A stretch of 64,000 nucleotides of DNA from JAJCYX01 sp965243825 (GCA_965243825.1 CBDEVT010000001.1:1860001-1924000), one strand, 5' to 3'. Positions 44,643 through 54,367 are shown, numbered from the stretch's first letter. A program made the numbers and translations. Notes: generated from the sequence alone by a model not told the origin.

Positions 44643-45142
44643 CCGACGTCGCTAGTTTCGAGAACAACATCATTGTTCGCGAGGCCGCCGAAGCTGATGC
44701 GGAACTGATCGTTCATTTCGTCAGGGAACTCGCGAAATTCGAAAAAGAGCCGGTTGAGACTGTCCGTTTGACCGCAACAGAAGTTTTGCGAGATGCGTTC
44801 GGCTTGAGCCCGAAGTTCGAGGTGCTGATCGCCGAGTTCAAGGCCACGCCTGTGGGCATGGCGCTCTTTTTCGAGAACTATTCGACATGGACGGCTCGGC
44901 CAGGTCTTTGGATAGAGGAACTCTTCGTTGAGGAGCAGTATCGACGGCATGGTATCGGGCGTCGACTACTGAGTGAAGTCGCCAGGCTAGCCAGGGAGCG
45001 CAGTTACGGGCGTGTTGAGCTTTCTGCTCTCAAATGGAATCCTGCGATCGCGTTCTATCGGCGACTTGGCTTCGAACCGATGGACGATTGGCAGACATAT
45101 AGAGTCGATAGTACCGGGATTGATGACTTTGCTTCTATGTGA
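44639..45142 (+). CDS. GNAT acetyltransferase, diamine-type
   Basis: A 167-residue protein. It resembles spermidine/spermine-type acetyltransferases: VREAAEADAELIVHFVRELAKFEK at the start, GMALFFENYSTWTARPGLWIEELFVEEQYRR with the characteristic W-x-G-x-x-x-E-D/E-L-F/Y-V, the acetyl-CoA loop RRHGIGRRLLSEVARLA, and WNPAIAFYRRLGF at the end. The likely substrate is a polyamine or other primary amine. It is coupled to tmk by a four-base overlap. Confidence 0.88.
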   Translation: MTDVASFENNIIVREAAEADAELIVHFVRELAKFEKEPVETVRLTATEVLRDAFGLSPKFEVLIAEFKATPVGMALFFENYSTWTARPGLWIEELFVEEQYRRHGIGRRLLSEVARLARERSYGRVELSALKWNPAIAFYRRLGFEPMDDWQTYRVDSTGIDDFASM

Positions 45143-45150
45143 TCAATCTT

Positions 45151-46275
45151 TCAGGCTAGGTCGAGATCTTCATAGATAGCGCCGGTAACCATGCGCAGGC
45201 GTCTGTCGTTCGCAAGTTCTCCAGGCATTCCGTTGAAAACGATCGCAGCTATCAGATTATGTTCTGGATCTGCGAATGCCGTCGATGACTCTCGCCCTCC
45301 GTGCCCGAACGTTCTGGCAGATGCATGCGGTCCATAGCCGTAAGGGGCAGCGGGACCATACGCCTTGTTGTCGAACATGACACCTAAGCCCCAGTCCATC
45401 ACATGTCCAAACGTCTCGTCTTTCATTCCTGTGCGCTGAGGCGATGTTATCTGAGCGGCAATCTCTGGGCGAAGGATCTGAACTCCGTCTAACTCGCCGA
45501 ATTCAAGTAACGTTCGATAAAACCTGACCATATCCGATGCAGTGCTGCGGAGGCCGCCACCGGGTCGTGTATACGCTGATGTGACCTCAGGGGCAAACAT
45601 TGGGTCGATTTCGCTACCATCGTTCTTGGTGGAATGCATCGGAGAGAATCGTTGGCCCAGAGCAATTGCATCTTTCTCCGTCAAACGGAAGGAAGATGAG
45701 TTCATGAGCATCGGTGCAAAAATTCGTTCTCTGGCGAAGGTGGCAAAGTCATTTCCGCTTACTCGGCGTACTACCTCCGCCAGGACCTGCCAGCCGCTGA
45801 ACGCGTGATAACCGGCCCTTTTACCTGGAATCCAATCTCGTTCGAGCCGAGCACCAGCAAGGATCGAATTGGCGTGCTCAAGATCTGATTCGCGGGCGGC
45901 AATCTCTGCAGTGCGGATGCCTGCAGTATGAGTGAGCAAGTGGCGGACGGTGATAGATTCTTTGCCATTCGCACCGAACTCAGGCCAGTGTTCAGCTACA
46001 GATTCATCGAGCGCTAGAAGCCCGTCCTGTACGAGCAGCATGATAGCCACGGAGCCAACAGGTTTTCCTGCAGACAACCATAGATTTACCGAATCGTTCC
46101 TCATGGTGTAGGAACCGGATGCCATACCAATTCCGGCATTTACGACGACGGATTCGTCCCACCATACGCAGATCTGACATCCGGGATGCCAGCCAAGTTC
46201 AATACCTTTGTCTATCGCACTCGCCGTCTTCGGCATTACCTGTTCGATTGGACTGGTCAGAGCAGACTCCTTCAT
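45151..46275 (-). CDS. Serine hydrolase, beta-lactamase family (class C-like)
   Basis: A 374-residue protein of the beta-lactamase/esterase EstB group. The catalytic S-x-x-K is LSAGKPVGS (Ser68), the Tyr motif lies in AGYHAFSGW, and the third motif is GHGGRESSTAF, replacing the KTG of true lactamases with HGG. It is most likely an esterase or peptidase rather than an antibiotic-resistance enzyme. No signal peptide is seen. It converges with the GNAT gene, the two ends being nine bases apart. Confidence 0.85.
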   Translation of the reverse strand: MKESALTSPIEQVMPKTASAIDKGIELGWHPGCQICVWWDESVVVNAGIGMASGSYTMRNDSVNLWLSAGKPVGSVAIMLLVQDGLLALDESVAEHWPEFGANGKESITVRHLLTHTAGIRTAEIAARESDLEHANSILAGARLERDWIPGKRAGYHAFSGWQVLAEVVRRVSGNDFATFARERIFAPMLMNSSSFRLTEKDAIALGQRFSPMHSTKNDGSEIDPMFAPEVTSAYTRPGGGLRSTASDMVRFYRTLLEFGELDGVQILRPEIAAQITSPQRTGMKDETFGHVMDWGLGVMFDNKAYGPAAPYGYGPHASARTFGHGGRESSTAFADPEHNLIAAIVFNGMPGELANDRRLRMVTGAIYEDLDLA

Positions 46276-46445
46276 TGAGACAGACCGGATCCAGCTGACT
46301 TCAACAAAGATCGAATGACTAGCTTCGAGTCGTCGATCTTGCGAATCTGTGGAATCGGCTTTGACGCACTATGTTGGCGCGGCTAGGCTTGCGCTCGATC
46401 AGTATCAACCAACAACAACTCACGTCCCTGAGCACAGGCACCCAC

Positions 46446-47219
46446 ATGAGAAAAAACACGCTAAAAGAGAAGCTGAATGCGGGCAAGGCCACCCTCGGAC
46501 CGTTTGTGGGGTTTCCGAGTCCTTCAATCGTCGAAACGATGGGTTGGATGGGCTTCGACTTCGTGATCATCGATTGCGAACACGGTCCGATTGACTATGA
46601 GACGGCCGAGAATATGATTCGGGCCGCTGAACTTTCCGGAACAACTGCGATAGTCCGCATTGGCCTGAACGAACAGCAAAACATTCAACGCTACATGGAT
46701 GCTGGTGCACATGGTGTCCTGATTCCGTTGGTCAACACCGGAGATGACGCACAGAAGGTTGTCGATTCGGTGAAGTATCCACCGATCGGTAAACGGGGTG
46801 CCTACTCTGGTCGTGGCGCACAGTTCGGAGCCGGAACAGGACCCGATTATTTTGCAAAGGCGAATGAAGAGACGTTTGTAGCGGTGCAGATCGAAACACC
46901 GGAAGCCATCGAAAACGCCGACGAAATCATCGCAACACCGCATGTCGACGCAGTGTTTCTCGGTCCTGGAGACCTGTCTCTGAACTTTGGTGTTCCCGGC
47001 CAAATGGAGCACGAGAAAGTGGTAGGCACAATCGAATCACTCGTCGAGAAGATCACCGCGGCAGGTAAACATCCGGGTACTCTCGGCAACTATCCGGAGC
47101 ATGCCAAGTTCTGGAATGACCGTGGCGTTAACTGGCTCGTCAGTGCAACCACTCGCTACCTGACCGCTGGCGCTGCCACATACCGAGACGGAACCCTTGA
47201 AGCGCTCAATGGCAATTAG
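46446..47219 (+). CDS. HpcH/HpaI-family aldolase
   Basis: A 257-residue protein from ATG at 46446, chosen because the sequence before MRKNTLKEKLNAG is not conserved. It has FDFVIIDCEHGPIDYETAENM, RIGLNEQQNIQRYMDAGAHGV, the metal-binding FVAVQIETPEAIEN with its Glu, and VDAVFLGPGDLSLNFG with its Asp. The family cleaves or forms 2-keto-3-deoxy sugar acids to pyruvate and an aldehyde. The next gene resembles tartronate-semialdehyde reductase, so the pair fits a GarL/GarR-like sugar acid route. Confidence 0.9.
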   Translation: MRKNTLKEKLNAGKATLGPFVGFPSPSIVETMGWMGFDFVIIDCEHGPIDYETAENMIRAAELSGTTAIVRIGLNEQQNIQRYMDAGAHGVLIPLVNTGDDAQKVVDSVKYPPIGKRGAYSGRGAQFGAGTGPDYFAKANEETFVAVQIETPEAIENADEIIATPHVDAVFLGPGDLSLNFGVPGQMEHEKVVGTIESLVEKITAAGKHPGTLGNYPEHAKFWNDRGVNWLVSATTRYLTAGAATYRDGTLEALNGN

Positions 47220-47252
47220 AGAATTAAAACGTCAAGTGGCTGGAGCTCGTTA

Positions 47253-48149
47253 ATGCCTGAGAAAGAGAAGATCGGCTTCGTTGGACTCGGCATTATGGGC
47301 CAGCCGATGTCACAGCACCTCCTTGCGGCTGGATATGAAGTTTCAGTATTTGATATTCGAGCCGAAAGCATTGAGATCGCCGCAGAGCACGGCGCCACAC
47401 CTTGCTCCAGCGCATCTGAAGTTGCGAAAGCCTCTGATCTAGTCATCACCATGGTTCCAGACTCGCCAGATGTGGAGACCGTCATCGCTGGCAAAGATGG
47501 AGTGTTGCATGGGATCAACGATGGTTCCGTCGTGATCGACATGAGCACCATAGAACCTGCGACAGGGCAAAGAATGGCCTCTTTGCTGGCCGAAAAAGGC
47601 GCCGACATGCTCGATGCGCCCGTGACAGGCGGCGCAGTTGGTGCTCAGAATGCCACCCTCTCAATCTTTGTTGGAGGGGACGAAGATGTGTTTCAGAGAT
47701 GTCGACCAATACTGGATGTGCTTGGCGGTTCCGTGATGTACATGGGCAAAGGTGGCATGGGCCATACGGCCAAGCTTGCCAACCAGATTCTGGGCGTGAC
47801 GGCAATGGTCGGGGTTGCAGAAGCATTTGTGCTAGCGAAGAAAGCGGGACTCGACCTTGCTGCTTTCTGTGAGGCCGCTGCCCAGGGCGCAGGTGACTCT
47901 TGGCACCTGCGTACACTCGGTCCCAAGATTGTTGCCGGGGATTTCGAACCCGGTTTCATGGCAAAGCATATGCGCAAAGATATGCGACTCGCAGCCCAGA
48001 CAGCGATTGGACTTGATTCACCGGTACCTGTAACAGCTGTAATAGGGCAGATGTATGGAGCTCTGATGGCCGCAGGGCTCGGAGACGAGGGCCATCACGC
48101 CATCGTGAAGGTCATAGAGCAGATGGCAGCCACTGAGGCTCGGTCCTGA
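47253..48149 (+). CDS. 3-hydroxyisobutyrate dehydrogenase family protein (GarR-like)
   Basis: A 298-residue beta-hydroxyacid dehydrogenase. The NAD(P) loop is FVGLGIMGQPMSQHLLAAGY (6-25), the substrate motif is DAPVTGGAVGAQNATLSI, and the catalytic Lys lies in GHTAKLANQILG. It reduces a 3-oxo acid such as tartronate semialdehyde or oxidises 3-hydroxyisobutyrate; the two cannot be told apart here. GGAG is close upstream of the ATG. It follows the aldolase by 33 bases and probably shares its transcript. Confidence 0.92.
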   Translation: MPEKEKIGFVGLGIMGQPMSQHLLAAGYEVSVFDIRAESIEIAAEHGATPCSSASEVAKASDLVITMVPDSPDVETVIAGKDGVLHGINDGSVVIDMSTIEPATGQRMASLLAEKGADMLDAPVTGGAVGAQNATLSIFVGGDEDVFQRCRPILDVLGGSVMYMGKGGMGHTAKLANQILGVTAMVGVAEAFVLAKKAGLDLAAFCEAAAQGAGDSWHLRTLGPKIVAGDFEPGFMAKHMRKDMRLAAQTAIGLDSPVPVTAVIGQMYGALMAAGLGDEGHHAIVKVIEQMAATEARS

Positions 48150-48191
48150 ATCGGTGATCGGAGAACGACCGTTCCGTAACGGACGGTCTCG

Positions 48192-48680
48192 CTAACCGGA
48201 CTTAATTGCTTGCCAGTCTCGAATGATTCGATCATCGTGCTCGAAGGCCAATGGCGGCAGGCTGTTCGGGTAAAAGATACCGATTTCCAGGGTTTCGTCT
48301 GCGGGAGCCGGAACTCCTCCAACGACAACCGTGTCGTACACCGCGAGGACCACTGCCTGTCCCTCGGTTGAGTAGAGCCCGACTAACTCCCTGACCTCTA
48401 CCTGCAGCTCTGTCTCTTCGAGAACCTCACGCGCAACAGCTTTCTCCACAACTTCACCGCGATTCATGTAGCCAGACGGAAAACTCCATTCACCATATGC
48501 TGGCTCAATCGCCCTGCGGGTGAGAACAATGCCGCTGTCGTAAGGGACGATAGCGGCGACTGCCAACTTGGGATCACGATAGAAGACACGGCTACACTGA
48601 ATACACTCATCGTGACCATCATCTGTCGGCACGAGGTCTGGTAGCTGCGAGTGAACGTGGTCGGGCGTTGAAGAGGGCAT
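48192..48680 (-). CDS. NUDIX hydrolase
   Basis: A 162-residue protein. The N-terminus holds a partial zinc-finger-like pair (CIQCSRVFYRDPK), then the Nudix box GYMNRGEVVEKAVAREVLEE with the catalytic Glu residues; the usual Gly near the end of the box is Glu here. This layout resembles NUDIX proteins of the NudC-like/ADP-ribose pyrophosphatase type that hydrolyse nucleoside diphosphate derivatives. The exact substrate is unknown. It is a single gene, convergent with the dehydrogenase. Confidence 0.88.
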   Translation of the reverse strand: MPSSTPDHVHSQLPDLVPTDDGHDECIQCSRVFYRDPKLAVAAIVPYDSGIVLTRRAIEPAYGEWSFPSGYMNRGEVVEKAVAREVLEETELQVEVRELVGLYSTEGQAVVLAVYDTVVVGGVPAPADETLEIGIFYPNSLPPLAFEHDDRIIRDWQAIKSG

Positions 48681-48743
48681 GGCAAGGAAGATTGTATCTT
48701 CGGAGACTCCACCTCATCTCGCAAGGTAGGCGAAAGGCTTCAG

Positions 48744-49148
48744 CTACAGTCCAAGTTGATCCAGAGTTGCATGAGCTTTTCGCTGGAGTTCATAAGCCGG
48801 AGCCTCTACCGACGAATTCTTCGCCGTGATGTTGAGGTGTCGGACTCTAGCCCAGAGGTGCTTGGCCCAGTACCTGAAGAAGCCCCACTCGTGTCCCTGC
48901 TGTACATGGAACAACTCGTGTCGAATCAACGGTAGCCGTCGATTAACAGGTAGGTCTCCATTGCTGTCAGGCTGTAGATACTTAGACTTGATAAGCACCG
49001 TCGCACCACCGAACGGTCGAACGACGGTCAAAGCAGCACCGGCTTGCCAGTTCAATACCCTAAAAGTCGTGGCACGTAACTGATCTTCTGTTACGCCCTG
49101 CGAGATCAGAAACCGGCCTGCTTCACTGTCTGGACGTATTTTGACCAA
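48744..49148 (-). CDS. Putative zinc metallopeptidase-like protein (HELFH)
   Basis: A 134-residue protein with LIRHELFHVQQGHEWG, an H-E-x-x-H zinc motif followed by a DUF4157-like Gln-Gln pair, and a C-terminal EAPAYELQRKA in which the Glu could be the third ligand. It is small for a protease and has no signal peptide, so it may be a cytosolic metallo-enzyme or an inactive relative. It lies between the NUDIX gene and the peptide transporter operon. Confidence 0.65.
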   Translation of the reverse strand: MVKIRPDSEAGRFLISQGVTEDQLRATTFRVLNWQAGAALTVVRPFGGATVLIKSKYLQPDSNGDLPVNRRLPLIRHELFHVQQGHEWGFFRYWAKHLWARVRHLNITAKNSSVEAPAYELQRKAHATLDQLGL

Positions 49149-49197
49149 AGCACTCTCCCTTTTGGCATCTTAGCCGAGAGAGCCAACTAGAATTCAC

Positions 49198-50190
49198 CTA
49201 CCTGCTGCGCGGATTGAACACATCGGTCAGGGCGTCTCCAAGAATGTTCCAGGCGAAAATCAGCAGCCAGACGACAGCGATTGGTGCAAGGAGTTGCTCT
49301 GGATGTTGAGTGAGTGTGGAGACAGCCGTGCTCCCGCGACCTGTCGCTTCGGCGATAAGCCCGCCAAGACTGGGGCGTGGCGGCTGCACTCCAAGTCCGA
49401 AGAATCCCAGGATGATTTCCGTTCCTGCCACCGCGCCCATGCCGAAAGAGACTGTGACAATCAATGGTGAGATGACATTGGGTAGTACATGGCGTACCAG
49501 GATCCTTGGTGTTGAGGTGCCCATGGCCCGCGCTGCCTCAACATAGTCGGCGTCCCGAAGCTGTAACACTTGTCCTCTGACCAGGCGCATTGTTCCGAAC
49601 CAGCTGAGAGGAAGAAGCGCGATTCCAAGAACCAGGAAATCTACGAATCCGGTGGAAATAAGCCCTGAAATTCCTGTGGAGTCCTCGAAAGAGCGAGCCC
49701 AATCGAGGACGCGCGGTCTCACGGTTGCTGCGAGCAGGATCACAAGGAGAATATCCGGAAATGCCGAAGAGAGTTCTCCGACGCGTGAAATCACAGTGTC
49801 CGATTTTCCGCGGAAATACCCTGCGATTAGACCGAGTGAGACACCAAGGATTAACGAGCCAGTCAGAAGGGTTGTCAGTGTGACGATGGCGGTCGTTTGA
49901 ATACCCCAAAGCAGCCTCGAGTAGGTGTCTCGACCTAGCCGGTCAGTTCCAAGAAAATTCTCAGTTCCCGGTCCCTGTTGCACCCTACGCAGGTTGGTGT
50001 CGGTGTAGCCATGTGTATCCAGCGCTGGCGCGAACACACCGGAGAGATAGATCAGGGCGATCACCGTCAGGGCGATCATGCCTAGTTTCTTGCGCCTGAG
50101 TCGTGAAAACGCGAGAGCGAACTGATTTCGACCCTTGATTGTTCGGGTTTCAAGCGATCGTCGGGATTGCTGAGTAGTACTTGATGCCAT
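49198..50190 (-). CDS. Peptide-type ABC transporter permease (DppC/OppC-like)
   Basis: A 330-residue permease with about six membrane helices and the leading basic segment common in OppC (FSRLRRKKLGMIALTVIALIY). The periplasm-facing domain contains HGYTDTNLRRVQQGPGTENF and LGTDRLGRDTYSRLLWG, and the EAA loop reads YVEAARAMGTSTPRILVRHV. It pairs with the DppB-like permease starting three bases upstream. Substrates are short peptides or similar solutes. No ATPase genes follow in the window. Confidence 0.95.
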   Translation of the reverse strand: MASSTTQQSRRSLETRTIKGRNQFALAFSRLRRKKLGMIALTVIALIYLSGVFAPALDTHGYTDTNLRRVQQGPGTENFLGTDRLGRDTYSRLLWGIQTTAIVTLTTLLTGSLILGVSLGLIAGYFRGKSDTVISRVGELSSAFPDILLVILLAATVRPRVLDWARSFEDSTGISGLISTGFVDFLVLGIALLPLSWFGTMRLVRGQVLQLRDADYVEAARAMGTSTPRILVRHVLPNVISPLIVTVSFGMGAVAGTEIILGFFGLGVQPPRPSLGGLIAEATGRGSTAVSTLTQHPEQLLAPIAVVWLLIFAWNILGDALTDVFNPRSR

Positions 50191-50193
50191 CTG

Positions 50194-51123
50194 CTACTGC
50201 AGCCTGATTCTCGGGTCGACGACGGTGTACAGGAAATCGATCAAAAGATTTCCGACAACAAGCATGGTTGCGCCCAGCAACACGACCGCCATGATCACTG
50301 GAAAATCGCGCGCAAATATCGAATCCAGCGAAATTCTACCGACACCGGGAATTCCGTACATGATCTCGGTGATCAGCGAACCGGCGAAAAGGCCAGCAAA
50401 AGTGAACCCCATGATCGTCATGATGGGGATCAGTGCGTTGCGAGCAATGTGTCGGTAGTTGACTACCATTTCGGATAAGCCCTTGGATCGCGCGGTTCGA
50501 ATGTATTCCTGTCCGAGCACATCGAGCGTTGACGCCCGCATCAAGCGCGTGAATACAGCAATGCCCGGAACGCCGATTGTTACAGCGGGCAAGATGATGC
50601 GCTTATCGAATAACCCTCCCCAACCCGAAACAGGTACCCAGTCAAGTTGAAGCGCGAAGAGCCAGATCAAAAATGGAGCAATGATGAAAACTGGTAAGGC
50701 GAACAGCGCCAGCGTGCTTAATACGACAGCCGGGTCTCGCCACGTTCCTTGTCGCTTCGCCGCGTAGAAACCGAGAGGCAACCCGAATACGAGGGTGATT
50801 GTGAATGCAGCGATATTGAGTTGTGCTGATACCCAGAGTCGCGGCCCGAGAATTTCACCGACAGTCCGACCCTGGAATACGAAACTCTCGCCAAAATCTC
50901 CCTGCACGGAGTTCCAGACATACCGCCCCCACTGCTGCACCAGTGGGTCATTCAATCCCAGCTGTTCACGCAGTCTTTCGGCAGCCTCAGGAGTGTAATT
51001 TTGACCGAGGCGCACTTCGACAGGGTCACCAGGTCCATAAGTCCCAAGCACGAAAACGACGATGGAGACGATGAGCAGGAGAATAGGTGTCCAGAGCAGT
51101 CTCCGGACCATGTAAGCAAGCAT
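50194..51123 (-). CDS. Peptide-type ABC transporter permease (DppB/OppB-like)
   Basis: A 309-residue permease opening MLAYMVRRLLWTPILLLIVS, typical of DppB. It has RLREQLGLNDPLVQQW, the EAA loop YIRTARSKGLSEMVVNYRHI and an end YGIPGVGRISLDSIFARDFP. Six membrane helices are visible. It would form the translocation channel with the downstream DppC-like subunit. It follows the binding-protein gene by 83 bases in the same leftward operon. Confidence 0.95.
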   Translation of the reverse strand: MLAYMVRRLLWTPILLLIVSIVVFVLGTYGPGDPVEVRLGQNYTPEAAERLREQLGLNDPLVQQWGRYVWNSVQGDFGESFVFQGRTVGEILGPRLWVSAQLNIAAFTITLVFGLPLGFYAAKRQGTWRDPAVVLSTLALFALPVFIIAPFLIWLFALQLDWVPVSGWGGLFDKRIILPAVTIGVPGIAVFTRLMRASTLDVLGQEYIRTARSKGLSEMVVNYRHIARNALIPIMTIMGFTFAGLFAGSLITEIMYGIPGVGRISLDSIFARDFPVIMAVVLLGATMLVVGNLLIDFLYTVVDPRIRLQ

Positions 51124-51206
51124 GGTGAGACTCTCTACTTTCCTGTCCCGTCACGTCAAGCAGGAATCGCTTCCCGAGACGAGTCCATTGTCTGTTGCCA
51201 GGTTGG

Positions 51207-52910
51207 CTACTGAGCGTCGGTTACCCACACGTCCCTGAATTTGGGGATCGCTATTTGAGTAAAGCGGTAGTCTTGGACTCGGGGCTTCAGAAGCGCCTTG
51301 CGATCTGTGTCAAACCATAGCGGAAGCCAGGCAGCCTCTTCAACGATGATCTGCTCTGCTTCCTGATAAAGGGCAACTCGTTTTGAAACGTCCTGCTCAG
51401 TTCGAGCCTGCTCAACAAGTTCATCCACCCGTGCGTTGGTATAGTTGCCACGGTTGCCTTGCGTATCGGAGTAAAACAGGATGTCGATAAAGTCCTGCGG
51501 GTCGGGATAGTCCGCCTGCCAAGCAACACCGCCCCAGGCCTGTAGACGCTTGCGATTAAGATCCTGAAGATACGTGGCCCATTCCACCTGTTGGATCTCG
51601 ACCTCTACCCCAAGCTCGGTATCCCACATATCGGCGATCACCTCGACGTCCAAGCCTGGCGAACCGCCTGAGCCCGGTACCGTGATGATTATTCTCGGGC
51701 GTGAATCAGGGTCTGCATATCTCGATTCCGAGAGAAGCTGTCTTGCACGGTCTAAATCGAAACGTAGGCCTTCCAGATCTGGGTTGAATCCAGGGAAGTC
51801 AGGCGGGAGGATGCCGTATGCTGGCTCCAGCAGGTCTGCGAAGACAGAACTGGAGATCAACTCCTTATCAACAGCCAGGTTAAGTGCCTGTCGGAACTTG
51901 ACGTCATCAAACGGAGGTTTGTCTACGTTGAAGCCGATGTACTGGACGCCAAACTGAGCCGGTGTGTCGACCAGGTCTTGGTTCAGTGGCTCTGACGGAT
52001 CGTTCACACGGTCGAGATCGGCAAGTCCGACGCCAGTTATGTCGATCTCATCGTTCTCGTACATTGCCATCGACACGCCACCTGAGAGGTTGTAGAACAC
52101 CTCGTCGAGGTAGGCAGGACGGTCCCAGTAGTTGTCATTTCGAGTCAAACGTATGCGTTGGCCGACTCGGTATTCGGCAAGAGTGAACGCGCCTGTCCCA
52201 ACGGGCTCATTAGTCCAGTTTCGGCCGCCGTTTTCAACGTTCTCCTGATCAAGTACATAGGCTGTTGGGTAAGTAAGCTTTGCCAGGAAATAGGCCTTTG
52301 GAGCATCGATAGTGATGCGCAATGTTCGTTCATCGATGACCTGGATCCCGCTGGCTTCGCCAGCCTCACCATCGATCAACTCGTTAATGCCGACGATGTC
52401 GCCGAGATACGTCTCGGCGACCGCAGAAGCAGTCTCTGGACGTGCTGCTCGTTCCATAGACCATTTAAAGTCTTGGGCTGTGACCGGGTCGCCGTTGCTG
52501 AAAGTTATATCGGGGCGCAGCCTGAATTCATAAACGGTGCCGCCCTCCAGCACTTGCCACGATTCTGCCAGCTCAGGGACGATTCTCAGGTTCTCGTCAA
52601 GGCTCACGAGACCGGAGAACAATTCGACGACTATGCCGAACGAGGTCCCATCTACTACGAGATGGGGGTCGAGAGTCGGTGGATCTGAATAGACCAGGGT
52701 AAAGCGGCCACCCTGCCTGGGACCACCGCCGGAACCATCGGTTGGAGTGCCATTCTGAAGGTCAGGCGCAATATCAGGCGCGGTTGCTCTTGTCGGTACG
52801 GCCGTGGCTGGTGACTGAGCCGTAGGGTCAGATCCGCCCTCGGAACCACCACACGCCACCACTGCTGCGGAGATAATCGCCGCAGCCCAAAGAAGAAAAC
52901 TCTTTCGCAT
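51207..52910 (-). CDS. Peptide-type ABC transporter substrate-binding lipoprotein
   Basis: A 567-residue family 5 solute-binding protein. It begins MRKSFLLWAAAIISAAVVAC, a lipoprotein signal with Cys20, then a Ser/Thr/Pro linker to residue 70. The binding domain contains RLRPDITFSNGDPVTAQDFKW and later RQALNLAVDKELI and EAAWLPLWFDT. It captures peptides or related compounds outside the membrane and feeds the two downstream permeases. AAGGA precedes the ATG. A palindrome at 52986-53004 sits upstream. Confidence 0.95.
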   Translation of the reverse strand: MRKSFLLWAAAIISAAVVACGGSEGGSDPTAQSPATAVPTRATAPDIAPDLQNGTPTDGSGGGPRQGGRFTLVYSDPPTLDPHLVVDGTSFGIVVELFSGLVSLDENLRIVPELAESWQVLEGGTVYEFRLRPDITFSNGDPVTAQDFKWSMERAARPETASAVAETYLGDIVGINELIDGEAGEASGIQVIDERTLRITIDAPKAYFLAKLTYPTAYVLDQENVENGGRNWTNEPVGTGAFTLAEYRVGQRIRLTRNDNYWDRPAYLDEVFYNLSGGVSMAMYENDEIDITGVGLADLDRVNDPSEPLNQDLVDTPAQFGVQYIGFNVDKPPFDDVKFRQALNLAVDKELISSSVFADLLEPAYGILPPDFPGFNPDLEGLRFDLDRARQLLSESRYADPDSRPRIIITVPGSGGSPGLDVEVIADMWDTELGVEVEIQQVEWATYLQDLNRKRLQAWGGVAWQADYPDPQDFIDILFYSDTQGNRGNYTNARVDELVEQARTEQDVSKRVALYQEAEQIIVEEAAWLPLWFDTDRKALLKPRVQDYRFTQIAIPKFRDVWVTDAQ

Positions 52911-52985
52911 CAGATCCTTGTTCCTGATTCGACCATCGACAAAAACTAGATCGTTATCGCCTGCTGCGATGCTGCCTTTGTTTGA

Positions 52986-53004
52986 TGCATGTCGTGTACA
53001 TGCA
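52986..53004. promoter_or_regulatory. Operator-like palindrome upstream of the peptide transporter
   Basis: Perfect 7-bp arms tgcatgt and acatgca surround cgtgt. It lies 76 bases before the start of the binding-protein gene, a suitable place for a repressor or activator. No regulator gene is adjacent. Confidence 0.5.
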
Positions 53005-53062
53005 GGTTTGATACCACCTACGGAAGCTTCTACGCCAGATTACATTAACCGGATTGACCAGA

Positions 53063-54179
53063 TCACTCGCCCTCAGAGGTGAGTTCTCCAACCTGTGCGG
53101 TCAAATTGGCTTTGAGTAGATCGCCTATGTCGCCTTCGAGAACCGACTCCGCATCCCCCGTCTGGAAGTCGCTTCGGTGGTCCTTAACCATTTGATAGGG
53201 ATGAAGGACATAGCTTCTGACTTGCCTTCCGAATTCTGCCGAAACGTGTTCCCCCTTAAGCTTCGCTCGTTCCTCAGCCCGACGTTGCATGTCCAGATCC
53301 ACAAGCCGGGCGTGCAAAATCCGCATCGCAACTTCACGATTCTGTAGTTGAGACCGCTCGTTTTGCACGGCGACAACGATGTTGGTTGGCAAGTGGGTGA
53401 TACGAACGGCGGTGGAGTTTTTCTGTACATTCTGGCCGCCATGGCCGCCCGCTCGGAAAACGTCGAGGCGGATGTCGTCGGGATTGATTGTCACCTCTTC
53501 TTCTTCGTCAGGCTCAGGGAGTACCTCAACAAGTGCGAAGCTTGTGTGCCGCCTGTGATCGGAATCGAAAGGGGAAAGCCTCACTAATCGGTGCACGCCT
53601 CTTTCAGATCTCAGATAGCCGTAGGCGTGTCTGCCATCCAGTCGAGCGGCTGCACTCTTTAGCCCTGCTTCATCACCAGGTGTCTCATCGAGAATTTCGA
53701 CTGTAAATCCCTGCTTTTCAGCCCATCGGCAGTACATCCTGAATAGCATTTCAGTCCAGTCCTGCGCATCGACTCCCCCTGCTCCGGATTTCACGGCCAG
53801 GATTGCTGGGCGTTCGTCATACTCCCCAGAAAGATGAAGGCTGAACTCAAGACCCTCAACTTTTTTACGGATCCTCTCGAGCTCTGTCTCGAGCTGAACG
53901 GTCATGGAATCGTCCGACTCCTGTATCGCCAATTCAGCAAGTTCTTTGAGGTTCGCTGAAGAACCATCTACTTCAGTCCATGCGTCGTACTCTGCCTTCA
54001 TAGACGCAAGTGCCTGCATGCGCCTCTGCGCACGCGTCGAATCATCCCAGAAACCCGGATCTGAGGCCTCTTGCTCGGAATCAGCTATACGCTTTTTGAG
54101 AGCAGGGAGGTCAAAGGCGCCTCACAGTGTCTGTGACGCGCTCGTGCAGGGCAGATGCTTCTCCGTGGAGGTCTCGCAA
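53063..54179 (-). CDS. prfB: Peptide chain release factor 2, programmed +1 frameshift
   Basis: RF2 needs a +1 frameshift here: complement of join(53063..54112, 54114..54179). The first frame reads LRDLHGEASALHERVTDTVR and then CTT TGA; the slip on CTTTGAC at 54110-54116 enters the main frame as DLPALKKRIADSEQEASDP. The site equals the E. coli CTT TGA C, with GAGG three bases upstream in place of AGGGGG. The main frame holds the stop-codon-recognising SPF (LSPFDS) and the catalytic GGQ (RAGGHGGQNVQKN). The protein ends translation at UGA and UAA and controls itself through the in-frame UGA. The N-terminal start (TTG at 54179) is uncertain. Confidence 0.95.
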
Positions 54180-54367
54180 CGGTGGTCCAGTTAATTCAGG
54201 CAGCGATGAGGGGGCTGCGGAGTGAGGGCTGCAGGTCTATTCGATTCAGCAGAATGACAGGCCCGACGATTCGAACTGAGTATACCAATCTCGCTGCTGC
54301 AAGCCCATGTGATTCGCTTCTGTTTCAAGCAGATGAATTGCCTGTATCAGAGCGCTTTCACTTTTGG

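Noticed and set aside
45151..46275. Antibiotic-resistance beta-lactamase
   Set aside because: The third motif is HGG rather than KTG and no export signal is seen, so an esterase-like role is more likely.
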